Positions 8,562 to 15,749 of a stretch of 15,811 nt of DNA are shown here, one piece after another; the first letter of the stretch is position 1, and each line of letters opens with the position of its first letter. The DNA is from Legionellaceae bacterium (GTDB taxonomy: Bacteria > Pseudomonadota > Gammaproteobacteria > Legionellales > Legionellaceae). The position numbers and the translations under genes are program-made. The notes beneath the pieces were generated by a model that was not told the origin of the DNA, made no database searches, and was given only the letters and a program-made list of their open reading frames with translations. The stretch is from positions 1-15,811 of the forward strand of contig JAUYSE010000158.1 in assembly GCA_030696465.1 (NCBI GenBank), read 5' to 3'.

Positions 8562-10778
8562 ATGGTTAAAGTGAAAGACAATATTTCTCATTTATCTGAC
8601 GGCACTATTGATGTAGAAGCCTGGCTAACACAGTTGGCGGATAAGGGCTATGAGCCTTATATTCCAAAAATTCGACACGCATGCACTTTAGCGCAATTTA
8701 CTGAGCCTATGCACGCATTTGTTGAGTTTGATATGTTTCAACAAGGCCTAGCAATTGCAGATGTGTTGGCAGACTTACAATTAGATCATATTACGTTGAT
8801 GGCGGCAATTGTTTTAGAGTGCGTCCATCATGGTGAGCTTTCGCTCGATGATGTAGAAGAGCAACTTGGCATTGTTGTAGCGCGCTTAGTGTCTGGTGTG
8901 CAAAAAATGTCATCAGTGCAGTATTTCGACGCACAACCATTGTACTCCAAAAGCAAGCAACAGGTCGATAATGTTCGAAAAATGTTGATTGCGATGGTCG
9001 ATGATGTGCGGGTCGTTCTTATCAAATTAGCGGAACGCCTATGTGTCTTGCGTTTTGGGGGGCACTTACCCAAAGATACACAAGAAAATATTGCGAAGGA
9101 AATTTTTGATGTATATGCACCTCTGGCAAATCGTTTAGGGGTAGGGGGCATAAAATGGGAAATGGAAGATCTGGCCTTTCGCTTTTTAGAGACAGAAACG
9201 TATAAAGCGATTGCAAAAGGATTGAAAAATAAAAGATTAGAGCGAGATGTCTACGTCAGCCAAGTGGTACATGTCTTAGAGGAAACTTTACGTGCACACG
9301 GAATCCTGCATGCGAAAGTGTATGGTCGCTCTAAGCATATTCACAGCATTTATCGTAAAATGACGCGCAAAAACGTCCCTTTAGAAGGAATTTATGATGC
9401 GACTGCATTGCGTGTTTTAGTCGACACTGTAGAAAATTGTTATATTGTTTTGAGTTTAGTACACCAACTTTGGCAGCAAATCCCTTCGGAGTTTGATGAC
9501 TACATTAATCATCCCAAAGAAAATGGCTATCAGTCTTTACATACCGCGGTGATTGGACCTGAGGAAAAGGTCTTTGAGGTGCAAATTCGTACCTATCATA
9601 TGCATGAATGCGCAGAAAAAGGGGTAGCGGCGCACTGGCAATATAAAGAAGGCGTTACTTCGCCCGCAGAGAGTCATGCACGTAAAATTGAATGGTTACG
9701 TGAAGTATTGGCCTGGCATAAAGAAATGCTAGATTCTACCAGCTTGTCCGATACCATTTCTCGAGAATATTTAGATGATCGTGTCTATATTTTCACACCC
9801 AAAGGAGATGTTCTAGATTTACCAAGAGGCGTAACCCCCTTAGATGCTGCTTATCATATTCATAGTCAAGTTGGTCATCGTTGTCGGGGTGCTAAAGTGA
9901 ATGGAAATATTATGCCGCTCACGACGATTTTAAAAACAGGCGATAATATTGAAATTCTGACGGGGAAAGAAGAAAAGCCATCACGTGATTGGATCAATCC
10001 TAATTTACATTATTTAAAAACGGCTCGTGCAAAGGCAAAGGTACTGCATTGGTTTAAACAACAAGATTTTGATAAGAATAAAGAAGAGGGACAGGAACTT
10101 TTAGAAAAGCACTTAAAAATGTGGGGTATGAAATCAGCGGAAATTCAGCCTATTTTAGAAGGTTTTTCTTTTAAAAACTTGGAAGAGTTATACGCGGCAA
10201 TTGGCCGTGGTGATATTAAAATGACGCAGATTGCCGCACGTATTTTGCCCGTACAGGCGATGCCATCCATTGTTTCTTCGTTCATTACTAAATCGAAACA
10301 AGATAATATTTTAGCCCATGATCTTCGCATAGAAGGGGTAGGGAATCTCTTAACGACTATGGCAAAATGTTGTCAGCCCTTGCCTGGTGATCCGGTGATT
10401 GGTTACATTACGCTAGGTCGTGGTGTCTCTATCCATAAAAAGGATTGTTCTAATATTTTGCATGCCACCGAAAAACAGCAAAAACGCTTATTGCAGGTGC
10501 AATGGGGGAGTGCAGATAAAACTCGCTATCCTATTGAACTGTTGATTAGAGCTTATGATCGGCAAGACTTATTAAAAGATATGACCGCACTGTTTGCGCA
10601 AGAAAAAATTGTTATTCGAGCATTACAAAGTCAATTGAAAGCAGACAACATTCTTTTAGAAATTTATATGACAATAGAAATAGAAAATGTATTAGGTTTA
10701 TCGAAGTTACTCAACCGCCTTGAGCAAATTCCCAACGTTTTGGAGGCTCGACGTTTAACCTCCGGAGAGAAAACATAA
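8562..10778 (+). CDS. relA: RelA, ribosome-associated (p)ppGpp synthetase
   Basis: RelA transfers pyrophosphate from ATP to GTP or GDP when uncharged tRNA stalls the ribosome, triggering the stringent response. The 738 residues match the RelA/SpoT domain order. The N-terminal HD-like hydrolase region is degenerate: VLECVHHGEL (85-94) stands where an active enzyme has its His-Asp pair. The synthetase domain carries the acidic EFDD motif (310-313) typical of RelA; SpoT has basic RxKD there. The TGS domain covers about 405-466. The zinc-finger-like region has CC at 603-604, His625 and Cys629, and an ACT/RRM domain follows from about 655. It is therefore called relA, a synthetase without hydrolase activity. 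AGGA (8551-8554), overlapping the lptG stop, is the ribosome binding site. Its last codons are duplicated about 442 bp downstream in noncoding DNA. Confidence 0.94.
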   Translation: MVKVKDNISHLSDGTIDVEAWLTQLADKGYEPYIPKIRHACTLAQFTEPMHAFVEFDMFQQGLAIADVLADLQLDHITLMAAIVLECVHHGELSLDDVEEQLGIVVARLVSGVQKMSSVQYFDAQPLYSKSKQQVDNVRKMLIAMVDDVRVVLIKLAERLCVLRFGGHLPKDTQENIAKEIFDVYAPLANRLGVGGIKWEMEDLAFRFLETETYKAIAKGLKNKRLERDVYVSQVVHVLEETLRAHGILHAKVYGRSKHIHSIYRKMTRKNVPLEGIYDATALRVLVDTVENCYIVLSLVHQLWQQIPSEFDDYINHPKENGYQSLHTAVIGPEEKVFEVQIRTYHMHECAEKGVAAHWQYKEGVTSPAESHARKIEWLREVLAWHKEMLDSTSLSDTISREYLDDRVYIFTPKGDVLDLPRGVTPLDAAYHIHSQVGHRCRGAKVNGNIMPLTTILKTGDNIEILTGKEEKPSRDWINPNLHYLKTARAKAKVLHWFKQQDFDKNKEEGQELLEKHLKMWGMKSAEIQPILEGFSFKNLEELYAAIGRGDIKMTQIAARILPVQAMPSIVSSFITKSKQDNILAHDLRIEGVGNLLTTMAKCCQPLPGDPVIGYITLGRGVSIHKKDCSNILHATEKQQKRLLQVQWGSADKTRYPIELLIRAYDRQDLLKDMTALFAQEKIVIRALQSQLKADNILLEIYMTIEIENVLGLSKLLNRLEQIPNVLEARRLTSGEKT

Positions 10779-10858
10779 GTTATTGTAAATGCAAAAGTAT
10801 ATCGCTAATTAAATATTTTCCTCTTCTTTTTTATAGTACTCCCCAGTGTATGCATAGA

Positions 10859-11011
10859 TTACCCACAGAGTTACCCACAGATTTTGTGGATAAATAAAAA
10901 ATCAACAACATAGGTGTAATTGCATATAATTCAATTAGTTATGATTATTTGTTTGTATGAAAAATAACTTTCAATGGCGTGTGGTTTTTAAATTATCCAC
11001 AGGGTGGATAA
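10859..11011. promoter_or_regulatory. DnaA-box cluster 1 (origin-like or DnaA-titration-like)
   Basis: Five 9-mers match or nearly match the DnaA box TTATCCACA: TTACCCACA at 10859-10867 and 10871-10879 (plus), TTATCCACA at 10885-10893 (minus) and 10993-11001 (plus), and TTATCCACC at 11003-11011 (minus). The last two form an inverted pair with 11-base arms, AAATTATCCAC (10990-11000) and GTGGATAATTT (11004-11014), around a 3-nt spacer. The arrangement is repeated in cluster 2 with identical spacing. DnaA binding is inferred from sequence only. Confidence 0.75.
10929..10941 (+). promoter_or_regulatory. IHF-like site, copy 1
   Basis: ATTCAATTAGTTA differs at one base from the IHF consensus WATCAANNNNTTR. 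It lies between the first three DnaA boxes and the inverted pair, exactly 443 bp from a perfect match in copy 2. IHF sites inside DnaA-box clusters occur in enterobacterial oriC, datA and DARS2. In AT-rich DNA a single match is weak evidence; the shared position is what supports it. Confidence 0.35.
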
Positions 11012-11301
11012 TTTGTCATTCGGAGATTTTGTTCTTCTTTTAGGGGGAAAATAATTCAATCACTTCAATTATGAGCTTATCTTTTGTGGTAAATTCCTTA
11101 ATGCCTACTTGCTGAACTAATGTCGGTGTTGTTGCTGTTGTTGGTGGTGCGAAAATCTGTTTTGGGCAAATTCCCAACGTTTTGGAGGCTCTCTATTAGG
11201 TTTTTACTCGAAAAATATAACTTCTTGTAAATGCAAAAATATATCTTACCTGAAAGAAGGACCTTCTCTTTTTTTATAATACTCCCCAGTGTATTCATAG
11301 A

Positions 11302-11454
11302 TTATCCACTTACTTATCCACAGATTCTGTGGATAATAAAAAAATCAACAACATACTTAAAAACAGATTTAAATCAATATGTTGCGATATTTTATTTGTG
11401 AGCAAAATAACTTTCAATGAGTTGCGATTTTTAAATTATCCACAGGGTGGATAT
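11302..11454. promoter_or_regulatory. DnaA-box cluster 2 (origin-like or DnaA-titration-like)
   Basis: The 9-mers are TTATCCACT at 11302-11310 (plus), TTATCCACA at 11314-11322 (plus), TTATCCACA at 11328-11336 (minus), TTATCCACA at 11436-11444 (plus) and the weaker ATATCCACC at 11446-11454 (minus). Start-to-start distances of 12, 14 and 108 bp equal those of cluster 1. The stretch between the third and fourth boxes is very AT-rich, which would suit strand opening, but no repeated 13-mer like those of E. coli oriC is seen. No GATC occurs anywhere in 10779-11649. Confidence 0.75.
11372..11384 (+). promoter_or_regulatory. IHF-like site, copy 2
   Basis: AATCAATATGTTG is a full match to WATCAANNNNTTR, placed between the third and fourth DnaA boxes of cluster 2. 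Bending here would bring the three-box group towards the inverted pair. The function is inferred by analogy with oriC and datA. Confidence 0.45.
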
Positions 11455-11503
11455 TCTGTCATTTGGCGCTGATGTTTTTCTTTTAGTTAAAAAATATTTC
11501 AAT

Positions 11504-11649
11504 ATTAATTTTGGGCGTGCTTTTTTGTGTGCAATTGTTGGGCAACTGAATAATGAGGGTATTTGCCTCTATTTCTGGCCATTTAACGCAGGGGCTCTGT
11601 ACTCACAAGGAGATTTGTAGGTTGCGACCTTGGTCCAACCAACGCAGAA
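11504..11649. other. Noncoding gap between the duplication and gspE, with a hairpin after gspE
   Basis: No gene is visible. At 11620-11640, just past the gspE stop, GGTT-GACC pairs with GGTC-AACC (minus strand reading GGTTGGACCAAGGTCGCAACC is slightly bulged). It could mark the end of the gspDE message, but no run of U follows it, so it is not a standard intrinsic terminator. Confidence 0.3.
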
Positions 11650-13170
11650 TTATTTACTCGTAACCTGCAAGACCTCTGAAATACTGGTAATACCCTCTGC
11701 AACCCGTTGAAACCCATCGCTGCGTAAGCTGGCGCTATGTTGACGCACATAAGCAGCCATGGCAGTCGCGTTTTCGTTGCGATGAATCATGGCCCTCAAG
11801 GGCTCATCTAAGACAATTAACTCATAAAGACCGGTTCTGCCTTTATAGCCTGATTGATTGCATTGAGAACAGCCTTGCGGTTCCCAAATGTGGGTGAGTG
11901 CTATCTCTGCAATGCCTAAGTGTTCTTTATCGTCATCACTTAACACGCGTGGTTTTTTGCAGTGATCGCAGAGGACGCGCACTAAACGTTGTGCTAAGAG
12001 GCCAATCGTACTAGACGCCAATAAAAATGGTTCGACGCCCATATCTTGTAAACGGCTAATAGCACCAATGGCGGTGTTGGTATGTAAAGTAGAGATGACT
12101 AAATGCCCGGTGAGGCTTGCTTGAATAGCAATTTGCGCGGTTTCTAGATCACGAATTTCACCCACCATGACCACATCTGGATCTTGACGTAAAATAGCGC
12201 GTAAACCTTTTGCAAAAGTCATCTCAATTTTGGAGTTTACTTGGGTTTGACCAATCCCAGGAATATCATATTCAATAGGATCTTCAATGGTTAAAATATT
12301 GCGGGTTATTTGGTTTAATTCTGTGAGCATGGCATAAAGAGAGGTGGTTTTCCCGGATCCTGTGGGACCGGTTACTAAGAGTAAGCCATGGGGTTGGGCA
12401 ATGAGTTTTTGGAGTTGCGATTGTAAAAGTGACGGCATGCCCAATAAGCGCAAATCTAATTTTGCCGCTTGTTTGTCTAGTATTCGCAGAACAATACGTT
12501 CTCCGTGATTAGAAGGGAGGGTTGAAACCCGTACATCAATGGGGTGTCCGCCAATCAATAAGGCAATGCGTCCGTCTTGAGGAATACGTTTTTCGGCAAT
12601 ATCGAGTTTTGCCATCACTTTTATACGCGAAGTCACTAATGGCGCAATAGCGCGTTGAATTTCTAGAACTTCGGTTAAAATACCATCCATACGAAAACGG
12701 ACTAAAACGCGCTGCGCATAGGTTTCCACATGAATGTCGGAGGCTTTTTGTTGAATGGCTTGTTGAAAAATGGCGTTAATTAAGCGGATGATAGGGGCGT
12801 CGTCTTGGGTATCTAATAAATCGGTATGTTGTAATTCTTGCGCAAGCGTCGGTAAATCAAGTTCTTCATTAATGTTTTCGGCGGTATCTTGAATAGAAGT
12901 ATTGCCTTGGTAGCTATGCGCGAGTGTTTCTTGAAAGTGAGTGGCATCGACGGTTTGTATTTTAAACGGAATCTTTAAAAGACGCTGGATTTCGGTGAGT
13001 ATGCTCAGTTTTGCTTGAGGGAGATGATAGACAATGGGCTCGTTGTCTTTCCATTCTAAAATGACCCCATGTTGCTTCGCAAATGTATAGGGCAATTTAG
13101 TGATACTTTTTGTACTTTCGGCATCATCGTAAGTTTGTTCGCCATCGCTCATGTACTGTGCGTATGTCAT
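11650..13170 (-). CDS. gspE: Type II secretion ATPase GspE (LspE-like)
   Basis: GspE is the cytoplasmic hexameric ATPase that powers pseudopilus assembly for export of folded proteins across the outer membrane. The N-terminal GspL-binding region (about 25-90) is followed by the ATPase core: Walker A GPTGSGKT (268-275), Walker B around DVVMVGEIRD (332-341), the His-box region STLHTN, and a zinc-binding module with four cysteines (401, 404, 434, 437), as in GspE and PilB. The ATG at 13170 is chosen because AGGTGA (13181-13176 on this strand) sits 5 nt before it. A GTG at 13179, overlapping the gspD stop as GTGA, would add three residues but has no ribosome binding site. GspD precedes it directly, so translation is probably coupled. 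A type IV pilus PilB is less likely beside a secretin with GspD-type N-domains. Confidence 0.93.
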   Translation of the reverse strand: MTYAQYMSDGEQTYDDAESTKSITKLPYTFAKQHGVILEWKDNEPIVYHLPQAKLSILTEIQRLLKIPFKIQTVDATHFQETLAHSYQGNTSIQDTAENINEELDLPTLAQELQHTDLLDTQDDAPIIRLINAIFQQAIQQKASDIHVETYAQRVLVRFRMDGILTEVLEIQRAIAPLVTSRIKVMAKLDIAEKRIPQDGRIALLIGGHPIDVRVSTLPSNHGERIVLRILDKQAAKLDLRLLGMPSLLQSQLQKLIAQPHGLLLVTGPTGSGKTTSLYAMLTELNQITRNILTIEDPIEYDIPGIGQTQVNSKIEMTFAKGLRAILRQDPDVVMVGEIRDLETAQIAIQASLTGHLVISTLHTNTAIGAISRLQDMGVEPFLLASSTIGLLAQRLVRVLCDHCKKPRVLSDDDKEHLGIAEIALTHIWEPQGCSQCNQSGYKGRTGLYELIVLDEPLRAMIHRNENATAMAAYVRQHSASLRSDGFQRVAEGITSISEVLQVTSK

Positions 13171-13175
13171 CACGG

Positions 13176-15521
13176 TCACCTGGTTGGCATGTCATCGATA
13201 TTTTTGACCGGAAAGGGCGCTGGTAATCGTTTATTGTTTAAAGCCGGGAGCACCGTTTGCTGATCATCTTGCTGGAAGCTTTCTTGGTTGCGTACCCAAT
13301 CTAGTTGGTTTTCGCGGATATCATTGTATTTTTCTCCGGTGAGGCGTACGGCACTGCGCTCATCGCGTAAAATAATGGGGCGAATAAATACCATCAAGAC
13401 GCGTTTTTCACGGTTACGTAAATTTCGATGGAATATACGGCCTATTCCGGGAAAATCTTTTAAGATGGGGATACCGTTGTTGTCGTTGCCGAGGCTATCT
13501 TGTGCTAAGCCACCGAGTACCACCACATCACCACTTTCAACGTGTACTGAAGTAACAATACTACTGATTTTAAAGACGGGGTTATCATTGGTACTGAGAT
13601 TCCCCGTAGAGGGATCGATGGTATCATTGCCTTGATCAATTTGTAGTTGTATCCCACGCGCACGGGTAATTTGTGGTCGGACATAGAGATGTAAGGCGAC
13701 GTTTACACGGTTAAAAGTGGTATATGGACTGGCGGTGGTGGTGCCATTCGCATTACCCGGATAGTTGGTGGAGGCTACGGAGACCTGTTTACCGACTAGG
13801 ATTTTGGCTTGTCGATTATCGAGTACCACCACAGACGGTGTAGAAAGAATATTTGCTTTATGCTCGCGTTGTAGGGCATACAGTTGTGCTTGAAAATCAT
13901 TAATTGAGGTTTTAGAGTTGATGATAGCAAAGCCTGGTCTAAAGCTACTTGATTTGCCGCTTTGTTCGTTGCTACCCCATTCTATCCCTAAATTATTAAT
14001 ATCGCTTTCATCGATTTCGGCAACCATGGCTTCAATCAAAAGCTGTGCGGGACGAATATCCAGTTGTGCGACCACATTTTGTAATAATCGAATTAAACTG
14101 GCCGGCGCATTAATAATAATAGAGTTGGTGTTGGGTTCGGCAATGAGCTGTACGTTAGGTTTGTTGCTGCCTTCTGTTTGTGAATTACTTGGTTTTATAT
14201 TATTGTTATCCTGCATTGCAGAGGGTGGTGTAGAGCTTCCTGCGGGTTCACTGGCGATACTTGAAGCTGGATTGGTGCTATCGAGGACGGGTCTGGTAAT
14301 GGTACCAATGGTGGTCCCTACGGTGCCGCTAAAGTTCGCTTGTGCAATTCCGGCTAACAAGGGAACCGCGTCTTCTGCACGTAAATAATTGAGATAAATG
14401 ACCTTGGTATTACTTTGATTAGAGCTAGACGATTGATGATCTAACTTGGCGATGAGTAAGCGTAAACGTAAGCGCTCTGTTTTGTTGCCGCCAATGAGAA
14501 TCGTATTATTTTTATCATCCACCGCTAAGGTGGTGTGTTGACGGTTATCGGTAGTCGTATTCGACTTAATGAGTTCTTTTAAAGTGTTGGCGATATCCAT
14601 CGCTAAGGCATGATGTAGCGGAATAATATCGATATCATTCGCGGAAGCAGTATCCACCTGCTTAATAATATCAGCGATGGTCCGAATGTTATTGGCTCGG
14701 CCTGACAAAATCAGCATATTGGAAGGATTATAAGCGGATATTTGACTCCATTGCGGCATTAATGGCCGTAATACGGGGACAAGTTGATCGGCAGACACAT
14801 AATGCACCGGGACAACCGTTACCATCATTGCATCGCCTTTGGGCGGATGTTGTAAACTATCTAAGCCATCGGAAGAAAACGTACGTGCGTCCACATTGGG
14901 GACAATCTTAATAACTTCGCCATTCGGAATGGCGGCATAACCAGAAATTTGTAGCATGGAGAGGAATACTTGATATAAGGCTTTTTCTGAAATAGGCGTA
15001 TTGGAGACAATAGAAATTTTTCCTTGGACGCGTGGATCGATCAGAAAGTTTTTTCCGGTGATTTTTGAGACTTCTGCGGCCACGGTGCGAATCTCTGCAT
15101 TGTTGAGATTCCATACGGTTTTTGAGTTTGGTGCGGCGATGGGCTGTGACGAAGAGTCTGACCCTATTTGCGTGACGGGTTCCGAATCATCCGTGTTTTT
15201 TTTAGAAGCCGATTGAGCCTCAGGATTTTCGCTGTCGCTGAGGTTGCCTTTGAGCTGCTTGGCTTCTTGATAACTGACATAGGGCCCAATTTGTACTTTA
15301 TATTGTAGGCTATCCGCGATACGAGAAACTTGCGCTTTTGAAGCGACTTCTGGCGGGAGTTTTTGTTGATAAGTTTTTGCGTCAGGTTCTTGTGCAAAAG
15401 GCTCTATTTGTACGGCATAGGTAGGCTTGCCTGAGGTGAACAAGGTTTTAATGGACACATTGAGGCTATAAGCGTTCAGAGTGAAAAGCAAGAATAGGAT
15501 ATGTATTAAATATCTAGGCAC
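13176..15521 (-). CDS. gspD: Type II secretion secretin GspD with N-terminal SPOR-like domain (LspD-like)
   Basis: GspD forms the outer-membrane channel of the type II system. The 781 residues start with a signal peptide (hydrophobic 4-19). A SPOR-like module follows at about 34-94: YAVQIEPF, a helix, KAQVSRI, YKVQIGPY and SYQEAKQLKGNL give the beta-alpha-beta-beta-alpha pattern of peptidoglycan-binding SPOR domains. A Ser/Asp-rich linker leads to N0 (about 134-209), N1 (234-290), N2 (297-361), N3 (about 373-488, with a 60-residue Ser/Thr/Pro/Asn-rich insert at 398-456) and the secretin core (490-720), ending near VVVLGGLAQDS and LKDFPGIGRIF. The start is GTG at 15519-15521 with only a weak GGGA upstream; no better start keeps the signal peptide. 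A C-terminal tail of about 60 residues is polar. Fusion of SPOR to GspD has, from memory, been noted for Legionella LspD. Confidence 0.92.
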   Translation of the reverse strand: MPRYLIHILFLLFTLNAYSLNVSIKTLFTSGKPTYAVQIEPFAQEPDAKTYQQKLPPEVASKAQVSRIADSLQYKVQIGPYVSYQEAKQLKGNLSDSENPEAQSASKKNTDDSEPVTQIGSDSSSQPIAAPNSKTVWNLNNAEIRTVAAEVSKITGKNFLIDPRVQGKISIVSNTPISEKALYQVFLSMLQISGYAAIPNGEVIKIVPNVDARTFSSDGLDSLQHPPKGDAMMVTVVPVHYVSADQLVPVLRPLMPQWSQISAYNPSNMLILSGRANNIRTIADIIKQVDTASANDIDIIPLHHALAMDIANTLKELIKSNTTTDNRQHTTLAVDDKNNTILIGGNKTERLRLRLLIAKLDHQSSSSNQSNTKVIYLNYLRAEDAVPLLAGIAQANFSGTVGTTIGTITRPVLDSTNPASSIASEPAGSSTPPSAMQDNNNIKPSNSQTEGSNKPNVQLIAEPNTNSIIINAPASLIRLLQNVVAQLDIRPAQLLIEAMVAEIDESDINNLGIEWGSNEQSGKSSSFRPGFAIINSKTSINDFQAQLYALQREHKANILSTPSVVVLDNRQAKILVGKQVSVASTNYPGNANGTTTASPYTTFNRVNVALHLYVRPQITRARGIQLQIDQGNDTIDPSTGNLSTNDNPVFKISSIVTSVHVESGDVVVLGGLAQDSLGNDNNGIPILKDFPGIGRIFHRNLRNREKRVLMVFIRPIILRDERSAVRLTGEKYNDIRENQLDWVRNQESFQQDDQQTVLPALNNKRLPAPFPVKNIDDMPTR

Positions 15522-15584
15522 TGTGGAATCCCAATATAACGGGGATCAGTAGAGTCACATGATCAGGATTATTTAAGGTTAGGT

Positions 15585-15613
15585 AGTATACTTTATAAAA
15601 AGAGGTTTGTATA
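15585..15613 (-). promoter_or_regulatory. Candidate promoter for gspDE
   Basis: On the minus strand TATACA (15613-15608) is separated by 17 nt from TATACT (15590-15585). The hexamers match 4/6 and 5/6 of the sigma-70 consensus. Transcription would start near 15578, leaving a leader of about 57 nt before the GTG. Such matches arise easily in AT-rich DNA. Confidence 0.35.
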
Positions 15614-15749
15614 TCACTAAAATGCATTAAAATAAAACTAAAGTGAGATATATTTACATAGTCGTCCACCAAGTAATCATAAGTGAGCGGGATTATCAAC
15701 ATTTTTTACAGGAATTCCCGTCTGCTTACTCAGCTTACGCACCCAAAAC

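Larger units (their letters stand above)
10721..11060. repeat. Copy 1 of a diverged tandem duplication carrying DnaA boxes
   Basis: This copy begins inside the last 18-19 codons of relA and runs into the gene-free interval. It aligns with 11163-11503 at a constant offset of 442 bp up to about position 10796 and 443 bp after about 10838. Near-identical blocks are 10724-10749 (26 nt), 10783-10796, 10838-10851 (ACTCCCCAGTGTAT), 10896-10912 (AAAAAATCAACAACATA), 10961-10976 (AAAATAACTTTCAATG) and 10985-11010 (26 nt). Sequence between the blocks has drifted considerably. A spacer of about 100 nt without similarity, including a GTT/GGT-rich run at 11124-11149, separates the copies. Confidence 0.9.
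11163..11503. repeat. Copy 2 of the tandem duplication, with a decayed relA tail
   Basis: This copy starts with a noncoding duplicate of the relA 3' end: 26 nt at 11166-11191 are identical to relA codons at 10724-10749, after which the coding similarity is lost. It keeps all the conserved blocks of copy 1 and the same order and spacing of DnaA boxes. Its boxes are on the whole closer to consensus than those in copy 1. Confidence 0.9.

Noticed and set aside
8562..10778. Calling the RelA/SpoT protein SpoT
   Set aside because: The HD hydrolase residues are missing and the synthetase has the acidic EFDD motif, both pointing to RelA.
11255..11275. Terminator-like AGAAGG-A-CCTTCT followed by a T-run
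   Set aside because: The loop is too small to fold fully, the remaining stem is four weak pairs, copy 1 lacks it, and it is nearly 480 nt past the relA stop.
11098..11298. 66-codon minus-strand frame in the gene-free interval
   Set aside because: It crosses the spacer and the start of repeat copy 2, including the relA-derived piece read backwards. No homology or ribosome binding site is seen.
10859..11454. CRISPR array
   Set aside because: Repeats are 9-mers in mixed orientation with unequal spacing and only two large units; they fit DnaA boxes, not spacer-repeat structure.
10779..11649. Absence of GATC across the interval as a meaningful signal
   Set aside because: In about 870 nt of AT-rich DNA only a few GATC sites are expected by chance, so their absence says little on its own.
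13918..14388. 156-codon open frame on the plus strand
   Set aside because: It lies fully antisense inside gspD, whose domains are clear. Composition is that of a shadow frame and no ribosome binding site is evident.
15514..15702. 62-codon minus-strand frame overlapping the gspD start
   Set aside because: There is no ribosome binding site before its ATG, it is in another frame, and the sequence looks like translated AT-rich leader. It would also cover the candidate gspD promoter.
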